A DNA stretch of 32,834 nucleotides from Thermoleophilia bacterium. GTDB lineage: Bacteria > Actinomycetota > Thermoleophilia > BMS3ABIN01. The stretch covers positions 1-32,834 of the forward strand of contig JACUUL010000022.1 of the NCBI GenBank assembly GCA_014859345.1. The letters are read 5' to 3'. Positions 23,274 through 32,834 of the stretch are shown here, piece after piece. The position numbers were made by a program, and so were the translations under genes. Numbering within the stretch: the first letter of the stretch is position 1; every line of letters starts with the position of its first letter. Under the pieces are notes generated by a model. It searched no databases. It was given only the letters and a program-made list of their open reading frames with translations, and was not told the origin of the DNA.

Positions 23274-23397
23274 CCCGAGGAAGCGGCCGAAAAAGTGCCC
23301 GGCTCCTGACCGCCGGCCGCTCTGCTTACCCGCCTGCGGCTGGCCCGCTCCTGGCGCCGGGCGGAGCAGTTGAGCGGTCCGGGCAGAGAATAACGTC

Positions 23398-23628
23398 TCA
23401 GTCCACGATCTCCACGATTGCCCGCTTGCCGTTCTTGACGGCGCTGGCCTTGACAATGGTCCTGAGCGCCCGGGCGATGCGGCCCTGCTTGCCGATGACC
23501 TTGCCAATATCTTCCTTGGCCACGGTAAGCTCCAGCACCACCGTGGTGTCGGTTTCCGTCTCCTGGACCTGAACTTCCTCCGGATGATCCACCAGCGCCT
23601 TGGCCAGATATTCGAGCAATTCTCTCAC
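23398..23628 (-). CDS. khpA: KH-domain RNA-binding protein KhpA
   Basis: 76 aa, a single KH domain with the GxxG loop in GKVIGKQGRIARALRTIV. In Gram-positive bacteria this small protein pairs with KhpB/Jag to bind RNA and affects cell division and envelope synthesis. GTG start with GGAGG five bases upstream. It always accompanies rpsP and rimM in this cluster. Confidence 0.95.
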   Translation of the reverse strand: MRELLEYLAKALVDHPEEVQVQETETDTTVVLELTVAKEDIGKVIGKQGRIARALRTIVKASAVKNGKRAIVEIVD

Positions 23629-23655
23629 TTCAGCCTCCGTTTCAACTTTCTGTGA

Positions 23656-23898
23656 CTAAGAGATACCCTTTATCGCCAGCAGTTTGGCGACGGTCTCCGT
23701 TGGCTGGGCTCCCTTAGACAACCAGTCGCGGGCCCTCTCCGCATCCAGCTCGATAAAAGACGGCTCTTCCTGTGGATTGTACCGGCCTATGTTCTCGATC
23801 ACCTTGCCGTCCCTGGCCGAATGTGAATCCGCGACCACTATCCTGTAGATGGGACTCTTCTTGCGGCCGACTCTGCTGAGTCTGATCTTCACCGACAT
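23656..23898 (-). CDS. rpsP: 30S ribosomal protein S16
   Basis: 80 aa. [20 protein letters not shown] at the start, then [11 protein letters not shown] and [10 protein letters not shown]. The C-terminus ends with [20 protein letters not shown] preceded by GGAGGTGATTGA. Encoded 55 bases after ffh on the same strand. Confidence 0.98.
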   Translation of the reverse strand: MSVKIRLSRVGRKKSPIYRIVVADSHSARDGKVIENIGRYNPQEEPSFIELDAERARDWLSKGAQPTETVAKLLAIKGIS

Positions 23899-23953
23899 TC
23901 AATCACCTCCTTCCGCGTTTGTCATTCGAAGGACGTCTTCCCTTCGCTCCTCA

Positions 23954-25297
<1,344 letters not shown>

Positions 25298-25610
25298 CGG
25301 TTATGCTCACGTCCTTTTCCGAGTGGTGAAGTTGGCCGATGGCGGCATTGGGGGCTTGCCGCACTGGCCTGGAAAGACTCTGGGATAGTGCCACTTCTCC
25401 ACCGTCATCCACATTCCGCCTTGCGAACCACTTCACTATCCTCATCCGGAGGAGGCGCCTGGCCTCGTTCGGCCGCGTTTTAAGCGGCCGCTGCTCGTGT
25501 TTTGCCGATCTCCCTTTTCCGAGCAGGGACTTCCCCCGCGCGGATACTCACGCATTTATATTAAAAACTGCGCGGGTGTTAGTCAAGAAAGAACAGGGAA
25601 TAAAAAAAGG
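25298..25610. other. Divergent gap between ffh and the phosphoesterase
   Basis: 313 bases. It holds a CGGCCGC/GCGGCCG hairpin (25470-25490) with no T tail and, just before the phosphoesterase, an AT-rich stretch that may contain its promoter. A 35-codon minus-strand frame (25307-25414) lies directly upstream of ffh but its support is marginal. I see no SRP RNA motif. Confidence 0.35.
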
Positions 25611-26324
25611 ATGAGAACGCTGGTTATCTCCGACATCCACGGGAACATCGACGCCCTTCAGGCCATTGACGAGTCATACGACAACATCATCTGCATGGGA
25701 GACATCGTCGATTACGGCCCGAACCCGCGGGAATGTATCGAGTTTCTGCGCGAGCGCAACCTGCACCGCACCCGGGGGAATCACGACGACGCCGTGGCTT
25801 TCCGGAGGGACTGCCGGACCAGGGGCCCTTACCGGCATCTTTCCGTCTCGACCCGTCCCTACAGCTGGGCCGTTCTCGACAGAGCCAACATCTGGTGGCT
25901 GGGCGAACCGGCAACCAGCGTTTTTACCGAACTGGACGGATTCCGGCTTTTCGCATGCCATGGCGCTCCCAGCAGCCATATGTTCAAATATCTCAGGCCC
26001 GACACTCCAGATGAGGAGCTGGCGCGGGAAGCGGCTCTGATCGATGCTGACATCATCGTCACAGGTCACAGCCATCTGCCTTTTATCAAGCGCTTCGACA
26101 GCAAGTTGCTGGTGAACGTCGGCAGTGTGGGCCAGCCCCGGGATGGCATTCCGAAGGCATGTTACGCGATCATAGATAACGGTGACGTGCAAATCAGGCG
26201 AGTGGAGTACGATGTGGAAGCGGTAGTGGCCAGGACCATGGCCTTGCCGGTCGACGAGCGCGTGCTGAAACAGCTGGCTTACTTGCTGGAGAAGGCGAAG
26301 GCTCCGCCGCCGGCAGAAGCGTAA
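25611..26324 (+). CDS. Metallophosphoesterase, YfcE/calcineurin-like
   Basis: 237 aa. Metal-binding motifs in order: SDIHGN (7-12), GDIVDYGPNP, GNHD, ACHG and GHSHLPF, plus NVGSVGQPRDG at the end of the domain, all typical of the PF12850-type prokaryotic phosphodiesterases. Substrate unknown. The frame is open from 25497, but the ATG at 25611 gives the family start MRTLVISDIHGN. It lies alone on the plus strand between ffh and ftsY, ending six bases from the ftsY stop. Confidence 0.88.
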   Translation: MRTLVISDIHGNIDALQAIDESYDNIICMGDIVDYGPNPRECIEFLRERNLHRTRGNHDDAVAFRRDCRTRGPYRHLSVSTRPYSWAVLDRANIWWLGEPATSVFTELDGFRLFACHGAPSSHMFKYLRPDTPDEELAREAALIDADIIVTGHSHLPFIKRFDSKLLVNVGSVGQPRDGIPKACYAIIDNGDVQIRRVEYDVEAVVARTMALPVDERVLKQLAYLLEKAKAPPPAEA

Positions 26325-26330
26325 AAACGG

Positions 26331-27323
26331 CTATCCCTCCAGCATCGCTTTTACGAAATCCACCGGATCGAACGGCCTCAGGTCCTCCAGCTTCTCACCC
26401 ACTCCCACCAGTTTGATGGGCAACCCCAGCTCGTGGGAAATGGCCACGGCGATGCCGCCCTTGGCAGTGCCGTCCAGCTTGGTCAGCACCACGCCGGTGA
26501 CGTCCACCGCTTCGCTGAAAAGCCGCGCCTGTATGAGGCCGTTCTGGCCGGTGGTGGCGTCTACGGTCAGCAGGGTTTCATGCGGAGCGCCGGGTATCTG
26601 CTTGGCGATGACACGGCGTATCTTTTTCAGCTCCTCCATGAGGGGCACCTGGGTGTGCAGGCGTCCGGCAGTATCGACTACAACCACGTCGACGCCCTTC
26701 GAACGCGCCGACGAGATGGCGTCGAAGACCACGGCCCCGGGATCGCTCCCGTGCTTCTGCTTGACGACCGGAGAGCCGACCCGCTTGCCCCACTCGCTGA
26801 GCTGCTCGATTGCGGCGGCTCGGAAAGTATCGGCGGCGGCCAGCAATACGCTCTTTCCTTCCTGTCTGAGATGGTAGGCGATCTTGCCGATGGTGGTGGT
26901 CTTTCCGGTGCCGTTCACGCCCACTATGAGGATGACGCTGGGCTCATGGGATACATCGATCTGATAGTCTCCACCGGCAAACATTTCCACCAGCGATTGC
27001 TCCAGCTGAGCGATGAACTGTTCCCGGTTGGTTATCCTGCCCTCGTTGGCCGCCGTCTCCATTCGTTCTACAACGGCCACCGTGCTGTCCACGCCGCAGT
27101 CTGCGAATATGAGCGTCTCCTCCAGCTGCTCCCAGAGATCGGCGTCGAAGCGGTCCAGCATGATCGCCGATAGATTCTGGTGCATGTGCTGCCGGCTTTT
27201 ACTCAGGCCCTCCTTGAGGCGCCTGAACAAGCCGCGCCTGCCTTCGTTGCTTTCTTCAGCCCCGGCCTCGGCTGCATCCGGGGCGGACACGCCCTTGAAA
27301 ACTTCATGCCAGCTTCTGGTCAT
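26331..27323 (-). CDS. ftsY: Signal recognition particle receptor FtsY
   Basis: 330 aa. Short acidic N-terminal extension (about 1-30), then the NG domain: GVNGTGKTT (135-143), DTFRAAAIEQL, DTAGRLHTQ and TKLDGTAKGG, and the GVGEKLEDLRPFDP closing block. It is the membrane receptor for the Ffh-ribosome complex. AAGGGA lies four to five bases before the ATG. It is downstream of smc with a 177-base gap that contains a REP-like repeat. Confidence 0.96.
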   Translation of the reverse strand: MTRSWHEVFKGVSAPDAAEAGAEESNEGRRGLFRRLKEGLSKSRQHMHQNLSAIMLDRFDADLWEQLEETLIFADCGVDSTVAVVERMETAANEGRITNREQFIAQLEQSLVEMFAGGDYQIDVSHEPSVILIVGVNGTGKTTTIGKIAYHLRQEGKSVLLAAADTFRAAAIEQLSEWGKRVGSPVVKQKHGSDPGAVVFDAISSARSKGVDVVVVDTAGRLHTQVPLMEELKKIRRVIAKQIPGAPHETLLTVDATTGQNGLIQARLFSEAVDVTGVVLTKLDGTAKGGIAVAISHELGLPIKLVGVGEKLEDLRPFDPVDFVKAMLEG

Positions 27324-27381
27324 TTGATCCCTTGCATATCTGTCGACTGCGCAACGGCGGGAATACCTGTTCGTCCGTTTC

Positions 27382-27420
27382 GAATCAAGGGGACACAGTA
27401 CTTAATTCTCCCTTTGATTC
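27382..27420. repeat. REP-like inverted repeat between smc and ftsY
   Basis: GAATCAAGGG (27382-27391) and CCCTTTGATTC (27410-27420) pair with one bulged T around an 18-base centre containing GGACACAGTACTTAATT. The GGGGACACAGTACTTAATT-type sequence resembles ends and relics associated with IS200-like (Y1) transposases as I recall them. No transposase ORF is present, so this is a solitary repeat. Confidence 0.6.
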
Positions 27421-27500
27421 CCTTAAAGCCTCAACGGATCATCCGGCCGTAAATCGGCGTTCAATTATCCCCGGGATGAAATCCGTGGCTCATAAAATGT

Positions 27501-30500
27501 CTAGGCTACGGCAGCCGGTTCGCGGTCGGCCGGCCCGCCGCTTTTTCGAGAGTCCACGGCTTGCCGGGCGGGCGTCGCAGCCGTCTCATCGCCTTCCGGC
27601 GGCATCCGGCGGGAGAGGACTTTGGAAGTCCCGTCAGAGCCGAGGCTTACGCCATAGAGCACATCCGCCACTTCCATAGTGTGCTTCTGATGGGTGATGA
27701 CAATGAACTGGGTGCGGCTCTGATACTGTCTGAGCATGTTGAGAAGCCGGTCGATGTTTGCATCGTCAAGCGCCGCCTCAACCTCGTCCAGGATGTAAAA
27801 CGGGGCGGGGCGGGCCAGGAAGATCGAGAACAGGAATCCGATGGCGACCAGCGAGCGCTCGCCCCCGGAAAGAAGCGACAGGCTCCTGACCGCTTTTCGG
27901 GCGGGCTTGACAGAGATTTCGATGCCAAGGCGGTCTCCGGTGGAGTTCGCAGCTTCGCCTTCATCCTCGTCGTCCTGTCCCTCATCGATTTCTCCGGCGG
28001 CTGCGGCGAGCGGTTCGACCAGAGTCAACCTGCCCTCGCCGCCGGGGAACAAAGCGGCTATTACGTCTGTGAAATTACGGCGCACTGCCTCGAATGTCTC
28101 GGCGAAATTCGATTCGATGCGCGCTGTCAGATCCCTGATAAGCCCTTTCAGCTCCCTGAGGCTCTTCTCCAGATCAGCTCTTTGTTCCTTCAGGAAGTTC
28201 TGCCGTTCCAGCATTTCCTCATATTCCTGCTGCGCCAGCGGATTGACCGGACCGATAAGCTCACGGCGCTGCGCCAGGCGCTGAAGGTGCTCCTCCGTCG
28301 CCTCCAGATCACCGGCATCCGCGGCTTCTTCCTCATCCATGTCCGCATCGGGGAATTTTTTTCTGACGGCTTCCAGCTGTTCGGACTGTTCACCGATCTG
28401 GTCACGCAACCGCGCGAGCGTAACTTGCCGCTCCGTGGTGTCGTCGCTGGCGTGGCTCAGGCTCTGCTGCAGTTCAGCTTCAGACCTGGATAACGTCTTC
28501 AAAGACGCCGAGTGGTGGTTGCTCTCTTCCTCTGCTTCCTCGAGCTGGCTCTTCAGGCCGTCCAGCACGCCCCTGAAAACTTCATGAAGCCTGTCGATGC
28601 AGGCCTGCAGCCGGCCGGCAGCCGGCCCGAGGCCCTGATAGGCGTCCAGCTCGAAAGCGGTGGCCGCCAGTTCGCGCTTCAGGCGGTTCAGCGCCGGCCC
28701 GGTCCGCTCGACAGCCAAAGCCGCCACCCTCTCTCTTTCTCGTACCCTGGCAGCCAGAATCTGCAGTTCGGTGACCCTTTTTGCCAGGGTTTGCCGGCTT
28801 GTGGACAGTGCTTCATCATTGATTGACGCGGACGCGTCCGTCCCGTCCGGCCCGGAGCCGGTCTCGTCCAGGACCCGTTCTGCCTCATCCAGATGCCGCC
28901 GCGCTTCAGCCAATTCCTCGTCCAGCCGCGACGCCTCGGACAAGAGGTGGTCATGGCTGGCTTCCTTGATCCGGATTTCCTGGTTGAGCACGTGCCGTTT
29001 TCGCTCAATCCCGGCGAGGTGCTCTTGCACGGCCTGAATTTCCCGGCTCACTATGGCAACGTGCTTTTCGGCCTCGATCCGGGGGGTTTCGAATGCGGCA
29101 AGCTTGCGGTCGATGGCGGCTATCCCCGCCTCGATCCCGGCCTTTTTCCCGTTTGCTGCTTCCCGCTCGCTTTCCAGCTGGCGCCGCTCGTTTCTTTGTC
29201 TGAGAACCACGGAAGAGGGCGGATCGGCCTTATAGCTGAGGGTCCGCCTGCGGGCGTCATAAACGACGCCCTCGCGGGTCACCCAGATCCCCTCGCCGGA
29301 AGACCCGGCAAGGCCGTTGATCTCGTCCACCACGCGTACCCCGGCCAGCAGGGAGCTGACAAAGCCGGCCTGAACATCCGGCAGAATCACGTGATCCACC
29401 AGGTAATCTTCTCCCACTCGCCGGTTTTCCACCCGTTTTCCTGCCTGAGGCAGCACAAACTCGATACTGCCAAGCCCGGTATCCCTCGCCTCGCCGAGCA
29501 GTTGCCGGGCTTCATCTATGCCATTTGCCACAAGCGCGAAAAGAACGCTTCCCAGCACAGCAGATAAGGCCTTCTCATAGCCTGGCTCCACCTCGATGAG
29601 ATCGAAGAGAGCCTTTAGTTCATGGTTCAGGGAAATTTCCCTGGCTGCCGGCGGCAAGCCGGAACGGTCGTCTTCACTGGCCTCGATGAATGTAAGCCTC
29701 GCCTTGGCTATCTGCAGATCCTCCGCTACCCGCCTAAGTTTTGACGACAGATCGCGCCGTTCGTTCTCGAGATTCTCCCTCTGCTCGATGATGGCGCCAA
29801 GGTCAGCTCCGGCAGCAGACGCTTTTTCCCGCAACGAAGCCAGCTTCTCCTCCTCCAGCCCCGCGGTCTCGTCCAACTCCTTGTATTCACGCTTGTGCGC
29901 CTGCGCCTCCCCGGATAACCGCTCCATCGAACCGGCGATCTTTTCCCGCCGCTGGGCAAGATACTCAATCTGATGCGCGTAACGTTCCTTTAACGCTGAC
30001 AACTCGCCCACGCGGCGACTCTTCTCCTCGCTGGCATGACGGCGCTGGTTGATTTCCTCCTCGACACGCGCCAGTTCCGCCTGCCGGCTATCAAGTTCTG
30101 ACTCGAGCTCGCCCAGCCTGACATTGCCTTCATCGCGCTCGGACCGGGCCCTCCTCATCTCCGCGGATACCCGCTCGGACTGTCCCCGCAGGTTCTGAAG
30201 CCTGGCTTCTGCCCGCTTCACTCCCTGATCAGCCATCTCGCGGCGGGCAGCCATGGCCTCACGGCGGCTCTCCAGGGTGTCGCGTTTCGACTTCAGGCTG
30301 TAATATCGATCGGCCAGCTGTTTATGGGCTGTCAATGATTCCGTCAGAAGCTCTTCGGTCTGTCGTCTCCGTCCAGCGGTTCGGGCAAGCTCCGCCTCCA
30401 GCTGAGCCCGGCGCTCGCCAGCGGTACGGGAAGCATCCTGCGCCCCCTCGAGCTCCGAGTTGAGAATCTCAAGCCGGCCTTTTAACAACCGCGTTTTCGC

Positions 30501-31172
30501 CCTGGCGATCTGCAGATCCAGCTTTGCGGAGCGTTCGGCGGCAGTCGCCTGCTTCTTTAGCGGCCTGAGCTGCGCCTTTACCTCTTCCTCGACATCTGCC
30601 AGCCTTTCCAGGTTGCGCCTGACCGCGTCCAGCTTGAGCTCCGCGCGCCGCCTGCGCTTCTTGAACTTTCCCAGCCCGGCAGCTTCCTCTATGTGCGCGC
30701 GCCTCTCGATCGGTTTGCTCTCCAGAATCGAATCAACCTTACCCTGGCTGATAATCGAGTGGCTGTCGCGGCCCAGGCCGGCATCCGAAAGGAGCTCCGC
30801 GATATCGATCAGACGGCAGGCCGAACGGTTGATGAAATATGAGCTTTCCCCGTCCCGATAGACACGCCGGGAGAGGGCGACCTCGGAAAACTCGATAGGA
30901 ATCTGCCCGCTGTTATTGTCGAAGACAATCTCCACCTCGGCCATCCCGGCCGGACTCAGCTTGTCGCTGCCGGTGAAGATGACATCCTGCATGCTGGCCC
31001 CCCTGAGAGCCGAGGGGCTCTGCTCGCCCATGGCCCACAGCACCGCGTCGGCGATATTGCTCTTGCCGCTGCCATTGGGACCCACCACCACGGTTATGCC
31101 GGGCTCGAAACCGAACTCCACAGGACGCCCGAAAGATTTGAAACCTCTTGCCTTGACGGACTTGAGAAACAT
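27501..31172 (-). CDS. smc: Chromosome segregation protein SMC
   Basis: 1223 aa. Head Walker A GPNGSGKSN (31-39) with MFLKSVKARGFKSFG before it; long coiled coil (about 170-500); hinge about 505-670 (ALSAVLGSVLFALVANG and following); return coiled coil to about 1000; ABC signature LSGGERSLVAIGF and Walker B FYILDEVEAALDDAN near the C-terminus. An acidic Asp/Glu-rich insertion (DEGQDDEDEGEA) precedes the signature, and a tail of about 35 Pro/Ala/Arg-rich residues extends beyond the usual end. It compacts and segregates the chromosome with ScpAB, not encoded here. The start ATG shares one base with the rnc stop. Confidence 0.97.
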   Translation of the reverse strand: MFLKSVKARGFKSFGRPVEFGFEPGITVVVGPNGSGKSNIADAVLWAMGEQSPSALRGASMQDVIFTGSDKLSPAGMAEVEIVFDNNSGQIPIEFSEVALSRRVYRDGESSYFINRSACRLIDIAELLSDAGLGRDSHSIISQGKVDSILESKPIERRAHIEEAAGLGKFKKRRRRAELKLDAVRRNLERLADVEEEVKAQLRPLKKQATAAERSAKLDLQIARAKTRLLKGRLEILNSELEGAQDASRTAGERRAQLEAELARTAGRRRQTEELLTESLTAHKQLADRYYSLKSKRDTLESRREAMAARREMADQGVKRAEARLQNLRGQSERVSAEMRRARSERDEGNVRLGELESELDSRQAELARVEEEINQRRHASEEKSRRVGELSALKERYAHQIEYLAQRREKIAGSMERLSGEAQAHKREYKELDETAGLEEEKLASLREKASAAGADLGAIIEQRENLENERRDLSSKLRRVAEDLQIAKARLTFIEASEDDRSGLPPAAREISLNHELKALFDLIEVEPGYEKALSAVLGSVLFALVANGIDEARQLLGEARDTGLGSIEFVLPQAGKRVENRRVGEDYLVDHVILPDVQAGFVSSLLAGVRVVDEINGLAGSSGEGIWVTREGVVYDARRRTLSYKADPPSSVVLRQRNERRQLESEREAANGKKAGIEAGIAAIDRKLAAFETPRIEAEKHVAIVSREIQAVQEHLAGIERKRHVLNQEIRIKEASHDHLLSEASRLDEELAEARRHLDEAERVLDETGSGPDGTDASASINDEALSTSRQTLAKRVTELQILAARVRERERVAALAVERTGPALNRLKRELAATAFELDAYQGLGPAAGRLQACIDRLHEVFRGVLDGLKSQLEEAEEESNHHSASLKTLSRSEAELQQSLSHASDDTTERQVTLARLRDQIGEQSEQLEAVRKKFPDADMDEEEAADAGDLEATEEHLQRLAQRRELIGPVNPLAQQEYEEMLERQNFLKEQRADLEKSLRELKGLIRDLTARIESNFAETFEAVRRNFTDVIAALFPGGEGRLTLVEPLAAAAGEIDEGQDDEDEGEAANSTGDRLGIEISVKPARKAVRSLSLLSGGERSLVAIGFLFSIFLARPAPFYILDEVEAALDDANIDRLLNMLRQYQSRTQFIVITHQKHTMEVADVLYGVSLGSDGTSKVLSRRMPPEGDETAATPARQAVDSRKSGGPADREPAAVA

Positions 31173-31852
31173 CAGGCTCCTTCCTCGCGTTCCCTTAATA
31201 CCTCCAGAGCTTCCTTCGCCGCTTCCTGTTGCGAAACCTTCTTGGTCCTGCCCTTGCCCCGGCCCAGCACCTCGCCAGCGAGCACCACCTGTGAAGAGAA
31301 CGTGCGGGCGTGGGGCGGCCCCTCGGATCCAACCACCCTGTATTCCACTTCCTGGCCGCGCTTGGCAACCTCCTCCTGAAGCACTGTCTTGTAATCAATA
31401 TGCTCACTGGTGGCGTAAGCGATGTGTTCGTCGAATTCCTCAATGACAGCGTCCATGATCGGTTCCAGGCCGATCTGGAGATACAGGGCCCCGATGAGCG
31501 CTTCCAGCACGGCGGCCAGCACGTTGGCGTTGCCGGCCAGAGATGCCACATTGGCCGCCCCTGCCTCCCTGGCTGCTTCCGCCAGTTGAGCAGGCAGGCC
31601 AAGCTTGATCGCCACCCTGGCGCAGGTCCCGCGGCTGACGACGTAGGCGCGAATCTTGGCCAGTTCTCCCTCGTTGTAGTCCGGATAACGCTCGAAAATG
31701 TGAGTGCTGATGCAGAGTCCCAGAACGCTGTCGCCGAGGAATTCGAGTCTTTCGTAGGAGAGGGTCCTTTCGGACGCCCATGATGAGTGGGTAAACACGC
31801 GCCGGGCCAGATCCGGCGCCAGTTCAGCTGCCAGTTCAGCTAGCGTTGCCAC
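31172..31852 (-). CDS. rnc: Ribonuclease III
   Basis: 226 aa. Signature ERLEFLGDSVLGL (34-46) with the metal-binding acidic residues, a second acidic cluster in ALIGALYLQIG, and a C-terminal dsRNA-binding domain (about 152-224: DYKTVLQEEVAKRG, GRGKGRTKKVSQQEAAKEAL). It processes rRNA and structured mRNAs. Followed immediately by smc and preceded by acpP, the widely conserved order. Confidence 0.97.
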   Translation of the reverse strand: MATLAELAAELAPDLARRVFTHSSWASERTLSYERLEFLGDSVLGLCISTHIFERYPDYNEGELAKIRAYVVSRGTCARVAIKLGLPAQLAEAAREAGAANVASLAGNANVLAAVLEALIGALYLQIGLEPIMDAVIEEFDEHIAYATSEHIDYKTVLQEEVAKRGQEVEYRVVGSEGPPHARTFSSQVVLAGEVLGRGKGRTKKVSQQEAAKEALEVLREREEGA

Positions 31853-31900
31853 GTAAATATATCAGGCCTTCTGTAGTTTTAAGGGGCCGCAATTACTGGT

Positions 31901-32140
31901 TCAGCTGTGGGCAGCCACATAGTTTACGGCTTCCCCTACCGTGCGGATCTTCTCTGCCTCCTCGTCGGAAATCTTGATACCGAACTTGTCCTCCATCTCC
32001 ATGATCAGCTCGACCAGATCGAGGGAGTCGGCGTCAAGGTCATCAGCGAACGAGGCTTCGATGGTGACGTCATCTTCATCGACACCCAGCTGCTCCACCA
32101 GCATACCCTTGATCTGGTCGAAAATTTCTTCGTTAGACAT
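31901..32140 (-). CDS. acpP: Acyl carrier protein
   Basis: 79 aa, acidic. The phosphopantetheine attachment serine is Ser39 in [18 protein letters not shown] with GGAGG eight bases upstream. It carries growing fatty acyl chains in type II fatty acid synthesis. It is first of the acpP-rnc-smc-ftsY run on the minus strand. Confidence 0.98.
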   Translation of the reverse strand: MSNEEIFDQIKGMLVEQLGVDEDDVTIEASFADDLDADSLDLVELIMEMEDKFGIKISDEEAEKIRTVGEAVNYVAAHS

Positions 32141-32297
32141 GCAATAATCCTCCGTGATCCCGTTTAAGGATTTTTATCCGGGTGAATCTACCACGATGGG
32201 AGAGAAAATTAAAGCGCGGCGGGCAAGCGTGCCGCCTGGCCCGGAGTTCATGCAAGGAACCTGCTCTGGATGTTGTGAGCCAAAAAACGGAAAACAG
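32141..32297. other. Divergent gap between acpP and the haem protein
   Basis: 157 bases that must contain promoters for both directions. A GCGGC/GCCGC inverted repeat occurs near 32217-32234. No promoter is convincing by eye. Confidence 0.25.
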
Positions 32298-32834
32298 ATG
32301 AAAAAAGCATACGGAATGACCGTGTTGATGCTGCTCCTGACAACGGTTTTATCCCTGGGCTGGGCAACTGAAGGTTCGGCGCGCCCGGGAGACCTGGCTA
32401 CATTCAATTCCACTTATGACACTGCGGGAACGCGTCTGGACTCATGTCTTGTCTGTCATGTCGACGGCTCTGATCTGAATCCCTTCGGCATGGACATTTC
32501 GATGCAGACGGGAACGACCGGCCAGCGGCTGGCAAATGTCGAGGTCCTTGATTCCGACGGAGACGGCTTCAGCAACATCGACGAAATAAACAATCTGACC
32601 TTTCCCGGAGATCCCGACGACAACCCGGCGGTGGGGCCCGAGGCAGCTCCTGATGGCCTGGCTGCCCTGAGCTTTGCCATCGCAGTGATCATCGCCCTGT
32701 TTGCAATTTTATCGGCAGCCGCATATCTGGCCAGCCGCATGAAGGAAGCGAACCTCCGGAAGTGGCACCGATACGCGGGCGTCATACTGGCGCCTTTGAT
32801 CGTGCTGCAGGCGTTGAGCGGAATTTTTCTGAGC
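32298..32834 (+). CDS. Membrane-bound monohaem c protein with calcium-binding repeat and PepSY-like helix (partial)
   Basis: An open frame of 179 codons running off the window. Signal peptide (MKKAYGMTVLMLLL to about 28), then CLVCH, a c-type haem attachment motif, then DSDGDGFSNIDEI, a thrombospondin-3/EF-hand-like calcium loop. A TM helix follows (about 130-152), then a second helix beginning KWHRYAGVILAPLIVLQALSG. That histidine-led helix resembles the first helix of PepSY-TM or cytochrome-b-type membrane proteins (HRxxGxxLA...LTG). It probably passes electrons or binds haem b in the membrane; the rest is needed. CGGAAAA lies just before the ATG. Confidence 0.75.
   Translation, partial: MKKAYGMTVLMLLLTTVLSLGWATEGSARPGDLATFNSTYDTAGTRLDSCLVCHVDGSDLNPFGMDISMQTGTTGQRLANVEVLDSDGDGFSNIDEINNLTFPGDPDDNPAVGPEAAPDGLAALSFAIAVIIALFAILSAAAYLASRMKEANLRKWHRYAGVILAPLIVLQALSGIFLS

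Noticed and set aside
23274-23507. N-terminal extension of the RimM frame into khpA
   Set aside because: Ser/Arg/Pro-rich translation with no similarity to RimM; normal RimM length begins near 23273.
25307-25414. 35-codon minus-strand ORF immediately upstream of ffh
   Set aside because: The ribosome binding site is too close to the first ATG and only tolerable for the second; the composition (Pro, Lys, Trp scattered) shows no recognisable family. Left as undecided rather than called.
25298-25560. SRP 4.5S RNA upstream of ffh
   Set aside because: The conserved GGAAGG/AGCAG tetraloop region of SRP RNA was not found on either strand.

Overview
The window looks like a chromosomal piece from a GC-rich member of the Actinomycetota, probably an uncultured anaerobic or deep-branching lineage. 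This is inference, from two things. The housekeeping genes follow an actinobacterial-style order: acpP-rnc-smc-ftsY, ffh, rpsP-KH-rimM-trmD, rplS-lepB-rnhB-yraN, comM-dprA-xerC, then a WhiG/FliA-type sigma factor. LepB is also of the short, single-anchor type. Ribosome binding sites are often good, and GTG and TTG starts are common.

Layout from left to right. (1) 1-2470: tRNA-Ala(GGC), a GT-C membrane glycosyltransferase and a markedly AT-rich SAM methyltransferase. (2) 2.5-6.8 kb: a quinol-oxidising b6/Rieske complex whose c-type subunit is a seven-haem NapC/NirT-like membrane protein. It is bracketed by two tiny single-TM proteins (44 and 45 aa) too short for routine gene calling, with back-to-back promoters in the AT-rich gap, and is followed by a secreted DUF192 protein. 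(3) 6.8-11.5 kb: sigma factor, xerC, dprA, comM. (4) 11.5-15.8 kb: an accessory island splitting the usual yraN-comM pair. In transcription order (minus strand) it holds an unrecognised leader with an intrinsic terminator, a 21-codon cysteine-containing mini-ORF, a 1064-aa secreted protein with four rhodanese-like domains plus Fn3 and CARDB-like domains, a 43-aa peptide whose N-terminus matches the lasso-peptide leader pattern YxxPxL...T, and a long perfect-centre palindrome. (5) 15.8-18.0 kb: yraN, rnhB, lepB, rplS. (6) 18.1-22.0 kb: an iron-type ABC importer on the opposite strand, wedged between rplS and trmD. (7) 22.0-32.1 kb: trmD, rimM, khpA, rpsP, ffh, a metallophosphoesterase on the plus strand, ftsY, smc, rnc, acpP. 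(8) From 32.3 kb: the start of a membrane protein carrying a c-type haem motif, running off the window.

The housekeeping part covers protein targeting (Ffh, FtsY, LepB), ribosome and tRNA maturation (S16, L19, RimM, TrmD, KhpA, RNase III), chromosome and DNA processing (SMC, XerC, DprA, ComM, RNase HII) and lipid synthesis (ACP). The accessory part points to respiratory electron transfer through multihaem cytochromes, ferric iron uptake and extracellular sulfur or persulfide chemistry. The best candidate for something undescribed is the 11.7-15.7 kb unit: a leader-controlled extracellular multi-rhodanese protein followed by an orphan RiPP-like precursor whose core lacks the ring-forming acid of a normal lasso peptide. 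No maturation enzymes for it are visible in the window.
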